Shown here one piece after another: positions 31,185-38,515 of a DNA stretch of 64,000 nt. The stretch comes from Pantanalinema sp. (GTDB lineage: Bacteria > Cyanobacteriota > Sericytochromatia > S15B-MN24 > UBA4093): NCBI GenBank assembly GCA_036704125.1, contig DATNQI010000102.1, positions 24,745-88,744 on the forward strand, written 5' to 3'. Within the stretch, counting starts at the first letter, position 1. Each line of letters opens with the position of its first letter. The position numbers were made by a program, and so were the translations under genes. The notes beneath the pieces are model-generated. The model searched no databases. It was not told where the DNA came from and saw only the letters and a program-made list of their open reading frames with translations.

Positions 31185-32090
31185 ATGAAACACGTCTCGA
31201 AGATCCTGGGCATCGCTGCGATCGCCCTGACCCTTTCCGGCTGCGACGCCCTCAAGAACCTCACGCCGGGCGACCTCAACGCCATGCTCGCCGAGGCGGG
31301 CCTCGAGCTCAGGCTGACCGATGCCGCGGGCAACGCCAGAAGCCTCAAGCGAGACGAGATCAAGGCGGTGTACCTGGACGGCAAGCAACTGACACCCGAC
31401 CAGTACGACGTCGTTGACGGCAAGATCAAGTTCCGCAACGTGCCGCGCGACAAGCAGCAGAAGGTCAAGATCGAGCTCAACGACGACCTGGGTACCCTCG
31501 ATGGCCTTGACCTGGACACCCGCGAGGGCCACGAGTTCAGCAACCGGGAAGTCTTCGTGCCCGGGGCCGACGGCCGCTTCCACGAGGGCGAGCCCGGCCT
31601 CGAACCCGAAGAGGCCTTCCAGCGTCAGCACGCCGAGGATCTGATGCACCGGATCACCCTCGACCTGAACCTTTCGGGCCTCAAGCCCGGCAACGTCAGG
31701 TTCTTCGGCGGGGCGCACACCAGGGAGCTGGCCGAGCGCGTCCACGGCCTCGCGCCCATGGCCTTCGACGCACCCGCCGAGGGCGACCTCCGGATGGACG
31801 TCCAGGTGCTCAACCTGACCGGCCCCAGCGCGTCGGACGTCCTGGACGTGACCTGGTTCGTGGCCTTTTCGCTCGAAGGGGAGTCCGTCAAGGTCCAGCG
31901 CTTCAAGATCAAGAAGGCCGATCTCAAGCGCCAGGATCCCGCTTCCGGCGAGCTGCCGCCCGCCCAGCTGCTCTCGGCTGCTGACATCGAGCTGGTCGGA
32001 GCCGAGACCTTCGACACCTTCGAGCAGGCCCGGTCGCAGTACCACTTCGAGGTGCCCATGGCGCCGCTCGCGCCCGGGGCTGGGCAGTAG
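31185..32090 (+). CDS. Lipoprotein of unknown function
   Basis: This 301-residue protein begins with a lipoprotein signal (ILGIAAIALTLSGC, lipid Cys near residue 20). The mature part is hydrophilic with many Asp/Glu/Lys and no cysteines. I do not recognise a domain. A segment near residues 35-95 (LRLTDAAGNARSLKRDEIKAVYLDG...YDVVDGKIKFRNVP) reads like a small beta-rich module, and residues 205-235 are predicted beta (MDVQVLNLTGPSASDVLDVTWFV). It is followed by a strong hairpin terminator, so it is a single-gene unit between the two-component genes and the Fur-regulated operon. The 216 bases upstream show only weak promoter candidates. Confidence 0.7.
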   Translation: MKHVSKILGIAAIALTLSGCDALKNLTPGDLNAMLAEAGLELRLTDAAGNARSLKRDEIKAVYLDGKQLTPDQYDVVDGKIKFRNVPRDKQQKVKIELNDDLGTLDGLDLDTREGHEFSNREVFVPGADGRFHEGEPGLEPEEAFQRQHAEDLMHRITLDLNLSGLKPGNVRFFGGAHTRELAERVHGLAPMAFDAPAEGDLRMDVQVLNLTGPSASDVLDVTWFVAFSLEGESVKVQRFKIKKADLKRQDPASGELPPAQLLSAADIELVGAETFDTFEQARSQYHFEVPMAPLAPGAGQ

Positions 32091-32114
32091 ATCGGCGCCG
32101 ACGCCCAAGGTCGC

Positions 32115-32165
32115 GGGGGGCCCCGGGTCACTCCAGACCCGGGGCCCCCTCGTCACTTCTTGTTC
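32115..32165 (+). terminator. Hairpin terminator after the unknown lipoprotein gene
   Basis: A 14-bp GC stem (32116-32129 with 32136-32149) closes a six-base loop ACTCCA. It is followed by a pyrimidine-rich run CTTCTTGTTCTT. It isolates the next promoter from read-through. Confidence 0.75.
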
Positions 32166-32168
32166 TTA

Positions 32169-32198
32169 TTGACAATCCCTCGCAAGAGGGCTTACTCT
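32169..32198 (+). promoter_or_regulatory. Promoter of the Fur-type flavin operon
   Basis: TTGACA (32169-32174) is a consensus -35. TACTCT at 32193-32198, 18 bases later, is a plausible -10. The predicted transcript start near 32206 falls at the edge of the Fur box, so repressor binding would block initiation. Confidence 0.5.
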
Positions 32199-32208
32199 GG
32201 TGGCTGTT

Positions 32209-32228
32209 GATAATGAGAATGATTCTCA
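32209..32228. promoter_or_regulatory. Fur box
   Basis: GATAATGAGAATGATTCTC (32209-32227) matches 16 of 19 bases of the classical Fur consensus GATAATGATAATCATTATC. Within it, TGAGAAT-G-ATTCTCA (32214-32228) is a perfect 7-1-7 palindrome, the modern description of a Fur site. It lies about 45 bases before the first gene of the operon. Iron repression of the porin, FMN protein, PepSY protein and apbE genes is the natural reading. Confidence 0.8.
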
Positions 32229-32271
32229 AAGTCATTGGCTTCGCCCTTCCACCCGCACGAGGAAGTCTTCA

Positions 32272-33465
32272 ATGAAACATGCCATGCCCGTTCTCGCCGC
32301 CCTCAGCGTCCTGGTTGCCGCCCCCGCCTGGGCGCAGGCCCCCGCGCCCGAAAAGGCCCCGAGCATCACCTCCAACCAGGGCCCCGGCGGCCGCGCGATC
32401 ACCTCCTTCGACCGACGCGCCCAGTCGCGGGTCGGGGGTTACTTCGACAACGAGTTCAGCCTGCCCCTCGACGGCAAGGACAGCACCTTCCGGCAGCACC
32501 GCCTGATCCTCCAGGCGTCCAGCTACCTGCACGAGAACCTCTTCTTCAACACCGAGATCGAGTACGAGTACGGCGGCCAGATCAACGCCAACACCAAGGA
32601 CGGCGAGCTCAAGATCGAGCAGGCCTGGGCCGACTACCGCATCAACGACGCCCTCTCCCTGCGCGGCGGCGTGGTCCTCGTCCCCTTCGGCATCGTCAAC
32701 GTCCTCCACGACTCGGACGTGCGCGAGACGACCAACCGTCCCCTGATGGCCGACAAGGTCGTGCCCAGCACCTGGATGGACACCGGCGCCGGCTTCCACG
32801 GCTTCGTCTATCCCACCGAGGACATGCAGGTCTCGTACGAGGCCTACGTGACCAACGGCCTCAGCGACAAGATCAGCGCCGACAAGGGTCTCAAGGACGC
32901 CCGCCCCAGCTTCAAGAAGGACAACAACGGCAACAAGGCCGTGTCGGGCCGCCTCTCCGTCAGCCCCTGGCTCGGTCTCGATCTCGGCCTGAGCGGTTAC
33001 CGCGGGGTGTACGACGCCAACCGCAACCTGAGCATGCTGGGCGCCGACACCACCCTCTCGCTCGGCCCCGTCGAGATCCTCGGCGAGTACGCCAACGTCC
33101 AGAGCGAGGGCGGCACCTTCGCCGCCGACGCCACCCAGCCCACCGTCCTCACGTCCATCCCGGGCACCATGGAGGGCTACTACGTCGAGGGCCGCTATCG
33201 CTTCTTCCCCGAGATCCTGCACGGCACCTTCATGGGGCGCGAGGGCGGCTTCCCGCAGGCCAGCATGGCCCTGGTGGGGCGCTATGGCCAGGCGAGCACC
33301 GACAAGGCGAACCCCGGCACGAAGAACGACCAGACCGAGTACCTGGTGGGCCTCAACTACCGCCCCATCCAGACCTTCGTGACCAAGCTCGAGTACCAGC
33401 GCCTGGCCGATCCGATCGGCGGCAACAAGGACGCCATCTGGAGCTCGATCGCGGTCGGCTTCTAG
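32272..33465 (+). CDS. Outer-membrane beta-barrel (porin-like) protein
   Basis: This 397-residue protein has a Sec signal peptide (MPVLAALSVLVAAPAWAQA), a sequence rich in alternating aromatic and polar residues, and a C-terminal phenylalanine (SSIAVGF), the signal for insertion into the outer membrane. I do not see a TonB box or plug domain, so it is more likely a porin than a TonB-dependent receptor. It is the first gene after the Fur box and 10 bases before the FMN-binding protein gene. A role in passage of iron or a small chelate is inferred from this context. GAGGAAG precedes the ATG. Confidence 0.7.
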   Translation: MKHAMPVLAALSVLVAAPAWAQAPAPEKAPSITSNQGPGGRAITSFDRRAQSRVGGYFDNEFSLPLDGKDSTFRQHRLILQASSYLHENLFFNTEIEYEYGGQINANTKDGELKIEQAWADYRINDALSLRGGVVLVPFGIVNVLHDSDVRETTNRPLMADKVVPSTWMDTGAGFHGFVYPTEDMQVSYEAYVTNGLSDKISADKGLKDARPSFKKDNNGNKAVSGRLSVSPWLGLDLGLSGYRGVYDANRNLSMLGADTTLSLGPVEILGEYANVQSEGGTFAADATQPTVLTSIPGTMEGYYVEGRYRFFPEILHGTFMGREGGFPQASMALVGRYGQASTDKANPGTKNDQTEYLVGLNYRPIQTFVTKLEYQRLADPIGGNKDAIWSSIAVGF

Positions 33466-33475
33466 GGAGGACGCC

Positions 33476-34042
33476 ATGAGGATTGCATTGCCGCTCGTCG
33501 CGTTCGCGGCGATCGCGACGGCCCTGCCGGCCTTCGCGGAAGAAGAGGTCCCCCAGCTCTACGAGCAGGTCTACCTGACCAAGGAGCAGGCCCTCAAGAT
33601 CGCCTTGCCCCAGGGTGACCCGGTGGTGAAGCGGGAGTACGCCCCTCGCCCCGAGGAGCGCAAGCGGATCGAGCGCCGCCTGGGCCGCAAGGTCACCGAG
33701 GACTCGTTCGCGGTCTACCAGAGCACGAGCGGCGGCAAGCCCTCCGGTTACGCCATGATCCTGGACGAGCAGGGGAAGTACTACCCCATGACCTTCGTGG
33801 TCGGTCTCAAGCCGGACGGCAGCGTCCGCGACGTGGCCATCATGGTGTACCGGGAGCGGCGCGGCGACGACGTCAAGCGTCGCCGCTTCCTCAACCAGTT
33901 CCAGGGCAAGACGGCCGAGGACCCGCTGATGGTCAACCGGGACATCATCCACCTGACGGGCGCGACGGTCTCGTCCTGGTCGGTCGCAGCCGGGGTCAAG
34001 AAGGCCGTCGTGATCGTCGACGAGCTGACGCATGCGCACTAA
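33476..34042 (+). CDS. Periplasmic FMN-binding protein with flavinylation motif
   Basis: This 188-residue protein has a cleavable signal peptide (ALPLVAFAAIATALPAFAEE) and one FMN_bind domain. The motif TGATVS carries the threonine (T164) to which ApbE attaches FMN through a phosphodiester bond; the consensus is [S/T]GA[S/T]x[S/T]. It should be a one- or two-electron carrier outside the cytoplasmic membrane. GGGAGG precedes the ATG. The PepSY-type membrane protein and ApbE follow, so donor, carrier and flavin-attaching enzyme are encoded together under the Fur box. Confidence 0.85.
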   Translation: MRIALPLVAFAAIATALPAFAEEEVPQLYEQVYLTKEQALKIALPQGDPVVKREYAPRPEERKRIERRLGRKVTEDSFAVYQSTSGGKPSGYAMILDEQGKYYPMTFVVGLKPDGSVRDVAIMVYRERRGDDVKRRRFLNQFQGKTAEDPLMVNRDIIHLTGATVSSWSVAAGVKKAVVIVDELTHAH

Positions 34043-34051
34043 GAGGACGCC

Positions 34052-34822
34052 ATGACCCGCACCATGCTGACCCTGCACCGCTGGCTCGGCCTCGTGGCCG
34101 GGGTGATGATCCTGATCGCCGCTTTCACGGCGATCGGCCTCAACCACCAGGACGCTTGGCGTCGAACGCCCCAGGCGGCTGCGGCCAGCTCGCCCTTCCA
34201 GAAGTACGTCCTCTCGACCGCCGTGGATCCGTCGGATTCGCGGCGCGTCCTGGTCGGCACCGCAGATGGCCTGTTTCGCTCGCTGGACGGGGGCTCGACC
34301 TGGGAGGAGGCCGTGCTGCCCGTCCCCGCCGAGCAGGTGGGGACCATCCTCTTCGATCCCGGCCGAGCGGGGGTGGTCTACCTGGCGCTTCGCTCCATCG
34401 GGGTCTTCCGCTCCGAGGACCACGGCGACATCTGGGAGGAGCTGATCCTTCCCTTCTACCCCCCGGAGGGCACCCAGGTGGCGGGGCTCTCCCTCGATGG
34501 CGAGGGGCGCCTTTCGATCGCGAGCACCGACGGCCTCTACCGCCAGGCTTCCCCCGCCGGGGTGTGGGAGCGCGTGGGCAAGGCCGCCGCGCGTCCCGAG
34601 GACGGCAAGGGCTTCACGCAGCTGGTTTACGACCTGCACGACGGCCGCTTCTGGGGGACCTACGGGGTGCCCGTCACCGACGCGGTCTCGGTCGCCTTGA
34701 TCGGGCTGGTGCTTAGCGGGTACCTGCTCTACTTCGGGCGCCTCGTCCGGGTGCGCCTGGGACGCCTGCGGGCCGCGCGCCTAGCCCGCGACAAGGCCCG
34801 CGAGCCGCTGGTCTCGCCATGA
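34052..34822 (+). CDS. PepSY-type membrane protein with periplasmic Asp-box insert
   Basis: The N-terminal TLHRWLGLVAGVMILIAAFT and the C-terminal VTDAVSVALIGLVLSGYLLYFG match the transmembrane helices of PepSY-associated reductase subunits, whose His residues may bind haem. Between them are about 180 residues with two Asp-box motifs, SLDGGSTW and SEDHGDIW, and beta-strand rhythm (VLVGTADGLFRS, LSIASTDGLYRQ), like part of a BNR/Ycf48-type propeller. This arrangement is new to me. It sits in a Fur-regulated operon between the FMN-binding protein and ApbE (ATGA overlap with the latter). I infer a role in moving electrons across the inner membrane to the flavoprotein. 256 residues. Confidence 0.65.
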   Translation: MTRTMLTLHRWLGLVAGVMILIAAFTAIGLNHQDAWRRTPQAAAASSPFQKYVLSTAVDPSDSRRVLVGTADGLFRSLDGGSTWEEAVLPVPAEQVGTILFDPGRAGVVYLALRSIGVFRSEDHGDIWEELILPFYPPEGTQVAGLSLDGEGRLSIASTDGLYRQASPAGVWERVGKAAARPEDGKGFTQLVYDLHDGRFWGTYGVPVTDAVSVALIGLVLSGYLLYFGRLVRVRLGRLRAARLARDKAREPLVSP

Positions 34823-35841
34823 GGAGCCGCGCCTCGCGGGCCCTCGGGCTTGTCCTCTTCGGCCTGTCGCTCGTGGTCCCAGGCCTGCCCGCTGCGGCGC
34901 AGGAGGACGGCTTCCGCACGCAGGTCCGCTACGCCATGGGCACCCTCTGGACCATCGAGGCGCGCGGCCCCGGGGTGGATGAAGCGATGGAGCGGGCCTT
35001 TACCGAGGTGAAGCGCCTGGACGGGTGTCTCAGCACCTACCGGCCGGAAAGCGAGCTCTCGCGGGTCAACCGCGGGGCGGCGCGCGGCTGGGTGGGCGTC
35101 AGCGCCGAGACACTCGCCCTCTTGCGGCGCTCGCTCTCCTACGCCGAGCAGAGCGGCGGTGCCTTCGATCCCACGGTCGCTCCGCTGGTCCGGGCGTGGG
35201 GCTTCAAGTACCTGGACTACCGCATGCCTGATGAGGCCGCCATCGCCCGGGCCCGCGCCAAGGTGGGCTACCGGGGCGTCCGGCTCGATCCGAGGCGCGG
35301 GGTTCGCTTCGAGCGGCCCGGCATGGAGCTCGATCTCGGGGCGATCGCGAAGGGCTACGCCGTGGACCGGGCCCTGGCGGTGCTCCGGGCGAACGGGGCG
35401 ATCGCCGCCCGGGTGGACGCGGGGGGCAACCAGGGCGTCTGGGGGCCGCCGGAGGTGGGCGAGGCGTGGTCCTTCGGGATCAAGCACCCCCGCGAGGAGG
35501 GCGAGGTGCTCGGGGTCGTGCCGCTGAAGGCGGGGGGCGTCTCCACCTCGGGGGATGCGGAGCGCGGCTTCTGGAAGGACGGGGTGCGCTACGGCCACGT
35601 GGTGGATCCCGCCACGGGGAGGCCGGTGCAGGGCCGGCTGAGCGTCACGGTCGTCGCCCCCACCGCCGAGGAGGCCGACGCCCTGTCCACGACCCTGTAC
35701 GTCCTGGGCCCCGAGCGGGGCAGGGCGTATCTGGCGAATCACCCCGGGGCCGCGGCGCTCTACGTCCTGCCCCGGAGCCAGCAGGGAGCCTTTGCGATCG
35801 AGAAGGACGCGCGCTTCCCCTGGTTGTCATGGGGCGACTGA
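34819..35841 (+). CDS. apbE: FAD:protein FMN transferase ApbE
   Basis: This 340-residue exported enzyme transfers FMN from FAD to a Ser/Thr of target proteins, using Mg2+. A signal peptide (LGLVLFGLSLVVPGLPAAAQ) is followed by the family motifs AMGTLWTIEA, LSTYRPESELSRVNR, GGAFDPTVAPLV, ELDLGAIAKGYAVDRA and a STSGDAERGFWKDG segment near HVVDPATGRPV. The target is almost certainly T164 of the FMN-binding protein three genes upstream. The start overlaps the preceding stop (ATGA). It ends the Fur-controlled operon. Confidence 0.95.
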   Translation: MRSRASRALGLVLFGLSLVVPGLPAAAQEDGFRTQVRYAMGTLWTIEARGPGVDEAMERAFTEVKRLDGCLSTYRPESELSRVNRGAARGWVGVSAETLALLRRSLSYAEQSGGAFDPTVAPLVRAWGFKYLDYRMPDEAAIARARAKVGYRGVRLDPRRGVRFERPGMELDLGAIAKGYAVDRALAVLRANGAIAARVDAGGNQGVWGPPEVGEAWSFGIKHPREEGEVLGVVPLKAGGVSTSGDAERGFWKDGVRYGHVVDPATGRPVQGRLSVTVVAPTAEEADALSTTLYVLGPERGRAYLANHPGAAALYVLPRSQQGAFAIEKDARFPWLSWGD

Positions 35842-35861
35842 AGCAAGGCGCGACCTCCCGC

Positions 35862-35891
35862 TTGTTTGACGGCCGCTCGCCTGGGTATGCT
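35862..35891 (+). promoter_or_regulatory. Promoter of the surface-lipoprotein cluster
   Basis: TTGTTT (35862-35867) and TATGCT (35886-35891) are 18 bases apart, just after the apbE stop. The predicted start near 35898 leaves about 60 bases before the first lipoprotein ATG. Confidence 0.4.
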
Positions 35892-35957
35892 GCCTACGCG
35901 TGCTGTGCGCCGCTCGAAATGGCGTGCCGAGTTTTGCAAGCGGTGGTAGTTGTGAGG

Positions 35958-37190
35958 ATGCTCGTGGGGCCTCAATTTCGCTCGCTGGTCTTCCTGTTGG
36001 TGCTGTTCTGGAGCCTTTCTTCGGTGACCGGCTGCGCCCCCGGCGACGAGGAGGGCCCCCCCGTGGTCGGCGTGCCGCAGGCCACCCCCACCCCCTCGGG
36101 GGAGGTCGGGGGCGCGATCGGAACGGGGGACGGAGGCACCTCGCCGACTCCGGCTCCGGCCCCTGCGATCACCCTCTGGCTGAAGGTCACGACCGACAGC
36201 CTCTTCGTACCGCCGGTGGACGGCGGCACTCCGCTCTACCCGAGCGCCTTCCTGTTCGTCGCGGAGGCGAGCAGCCCCTCGCTGCCCATCACCTGGCAGT
36301 CCTCGGACACGCGCCTCGCCACCGTGGACCCGGAGGGTCGGGTGCGCGCCGTACGCCCCGGGACCGTGGTCATCACCGCCCGCTGCCAGGACGCCCGGGC
36401 CACGGCCAGCGTCACGGTGGCGGAAAAGGCGCGCTTGTCTATCTCCACGCAGGGTGCGCCCGGGCAGACCAGCCGCGTCGAGTTGAGCGTGCGCGATGAC
36501 CAAGGGCAACTGGTGGCGAGTCAGGCGACTTCCGACCTCACGCGCCTCGGCAACCTCACGGTCGAGGCCATCGCCCGCGACGCGGGCGGCCGGGCGCTCG
36601 CGGCGGGCCGCGCCGAGGGCGTGAGCCTCTTTCCCAACCAGCTGAGGTCCCTTGCGATCCCGCTGAACGTCCCGCACCTCGACGCCGTCGCGAGCGCCGG
36701 CCCCCGGGCCGTGGCGACCCTGACGGGCAGCGGCTTCTCGCAGTGGATCAAGCTGCAGGGCGGCCAGCAACTGAGCTACGCTCCGAGCGTGTCCGCCGAC
36801 TTCGACGGGGTCCCCGCGACGCTCACGGTGGTGAGCGACGCGGCCGCCCGGGTCACGGTCCCGGCCACCCTCGCCGGGGCTTCCGCCCGGCCCTTCACCC
36901 TCAGCGTCGGAGGCTGCCCGGTGAGTTCGACCTTCAGGCTGGTGGGGGCGATCCGGATCGACCCCTTCCCGGACACCATGGCGAACCTGAGCAAGCGCCG
37001 CTACACCGCGATCGCCTACGACACGGCGGGCCAACCCCTGAGCGACGCCGAGCTCGCCTGGGAGGCGAGCGACAAGGGGGGCGGCACCATGACCACCGAC
37101 GGCAACTTCATGGCCACCACGCCCGGTACTTCGTTCATCACCGTCCGGTCCGGCGCGGTGACCGCGACCACCTCGGTCACCGTGCAGTAA
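35958..37190 (+). CDS. Lipoprotein with two bacterial Ig-like (BIG2) domains
   Basis: This 410-residue protein has a lipoprotein signal (SLVFLLVLFWSLSSVTGC) and a Pro/Thr/Gly linker. A first BIG2-type Ig domain follows (ITWQSSDTRLATVDPEGRVRAVRPGTVVITA in pieces), and a second lies at the C-terminus (LAWEASDKGGGTMTTDGNFM...ATTSVTV). The middle contains an IPT/TIG-like stretch (DGVPATLTVVSDAAARVTVPA). It looks like a surface adhesin or scaffold. In-frame starts exist upstream (ATG 35920, GTG 35952), but ATG 35958 gives a standard signal peptide. GGAGG at its end drives the next gene, eight bases away. Confidence 0.7.
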   Translation: MLVGPQFRSLVFLLVLFWSLSSVTGCAPGDEEGPPVVGVPQATPTPSGEVGGAIGTGDGGTSPTPAPAPAITLWLKVTTDSLFVPPVDGGTPLYPSAFLFVAEASSPSLPITWQSSDTRLATVDPEGRVRAVRPGTVVITARCQDARATASVTVAEKARLSISTQGAPGQTSRVELSVRDDQGQLVASQATSDLTRLGNLTVEAIARDAGGRALAAGRAEGVSLFPNQLRSLAIPLNVPHLDAVASAGPRAVATLTGSGFSQWIKLQGGQQLSYAPSVSADFDGVPATLTVVSDAAARVTVPATLAGASARPFTLSVGGCPVSSTFRLVGAIRIDPFPDTMANLSKRRYTAIAYDTAGQPLSDAELAWEASDKGGGTMTTDGNFMATTPGTSFITVRSGAVTATTSVTVQ

Positions 37191-37199
37191 GGAGGAGCC

Positions 37200-38495
37200 G
37201 TGAGAAGCGCACCCTTCACCCTGGCCCTGATCCTCGGCGTCGCCGGCTGCGCCCTGGTGGCCCCCGGCGCCAGGCCTCCCCTCTCTGCCCAGGCCCTTCC
37301 CGCCGTGCAGGGGAGCCTCGAGCCCGGGGTACTGAACCGGCTCCGGACGGTGCAGGCCGATCTGGTCAACGACGTGGCCAAGGGGGCCACCGTCTCCTTC
37401 ATCCAGCCGGGTGCCTCGCCCCTGACGGTGGCGACCACCGTCACGGACGCCCAGGGCGGCTTCGTGCTGAGGCTGGGCAGTTCCTTTCGCCCCGACGCGG
37501 GGGCCGTCTACTACCTGGAGGCGGTCAAGGGCCTCGGCTCCAATCATGCCGGCAACAGCGCCGCTCGCGTCAGGACCCTGATCCGCTGGAGCGCCGGCGG
37601 CTGGGAGAGCCTCACCGGCTCGGGCATCACCCTGAGCCTCGCCACCACCGCGATCGCCGCCGCCGCCCAGATCAACACCGCGCAAGGGGCCACCGTGGCC
37701 CTCGACGGCCTCATGAGCAAGTTGCAGGCGGGTGTTTCGGACGGCGTCACCCCGAGCACCTTCACGCCGGTGCCGAACCTCTCGGTCGCCGACTACCGGG
37801 GGGCCTACGCGGTGGTCAGCGCGGCCCTCGGCGGCGACCTGGATCCCCTGGCGAGCATCGACAAGGCACCGGGAGGCTTCTTTCTCAAGCCGACCGGCGG
37901 GATCGGGATCCTGCCCGGCCTCGGCGCCGACGTGGGGGACACGGTGACCCTGTCGGGGATCCCCTTCGAGGCCCAGGCCGCCGACAACCACGTCCGCTTC
38001 AACGGCGTGCCCGCGACCGTGACCGGGGTCGCGGGGGACCGCCGCTCCATCCAGGTGACGGTGCCCGACGGGGCGGCACGAGGGCCGGTGACGGTCGAGC
38101 TGCCTTCCAGGACCACCGCGGTGGCGGACTATCCCATCCTGGGGACCCTCCGCCTCGCCCTTTCCGGCATCCCGGGGGCCACGGCGACGGCGAGCGTCGT
38201 CCTCACGCCCGCGAGCGGGCCGGCGGTCTCGGCGACGATCGCAAGCCCCGGCGCCACGGCCTCGCTCGTCTTCAAGGGCCTCGCGCCGGGCGACGGCTGG
38301 ACCCTGAGCGCCCAAGCCGTGAACGCCGCCAACCAGGTCTGGGCGAGCACGACCCGGATCGACGGCCCCCCCGACGCGATGACCCTCGTGCCCCTGCCGG
38401 TGCCCGGCCCCTTCACCCTCAAGTCGGGGCTGAACGCGTGGACGGCCGGCCTGCGGATCGCGCCCGTCTCGGTGACGGCGAGCGCGAGTTACTAG
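37200..38495 (+). CDS. Lipoprotein with IPT/TIG domain
   Basis: This 431-residue protein starts at GTG after AAGGAGG. The signal FTLALILGVAGC is a lipoprotein signal. Residues about 45-190 share a module with the two following proteins (VTDAQGGFVLRLG...YYLEAVKG...TLIRWSAGGWESLT). An IPT/TIG Ig fold follows (GDTVTLSGIPFEAQAADNHVRFNGVPATV in pieces), and the C-terminus is beta-rich. I infer a surface lipoprotein built from the same parts kit as its neighbours. It has no catalytic motif. Confidence 0.65.
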   Translation: MRSAPFTLALILGVAGCALVAPGARPPLSAQALPAVQGSLEPGVLNRLRTVQADLVNDVAKGATVSFIQPGASPLTVATTVTDAQGGFVLRLGSSFRPDAGAVYYLEAVKGLGSNHAGNSAARVRTLIRWSAGGWESLTGSGITLSLATTAIAAAAQINTAQGATVALDGLMSKLQAGVSDGVTPSTFTPVPNLSVADYRGAYAVVSAALGGDLDPLASIDKAPGGFFLKPTGGIGILPGLGADVGDTVTLSGIPFEAQAADNHVRFNGVPATVTGVAGDRRSIQVTVPDGAARGPVTVELPSRTTAVADYPILGTLRLALSGIPGATATASVVLTPASGPAVSATIASPGATASLVFKGLAPGDGWTLSAQAVNAANQVWASTTRIDGPPDAMTLVPLPVPGPFTLKSGLNAWTAGLRIAPVSVTASASY

Positions 38496-38515
38496 CCATG
38501 CGCGCGGAGGTGACA

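Noticed and set aside
36743..38515. Long N-terminal extension of the first lectin-fold lipoprotein
   Set aside because: This part overlaps two intact genes in another frame and is low-complexity. A lipoprotein signal with GGAGG at 38516 marks the true start.
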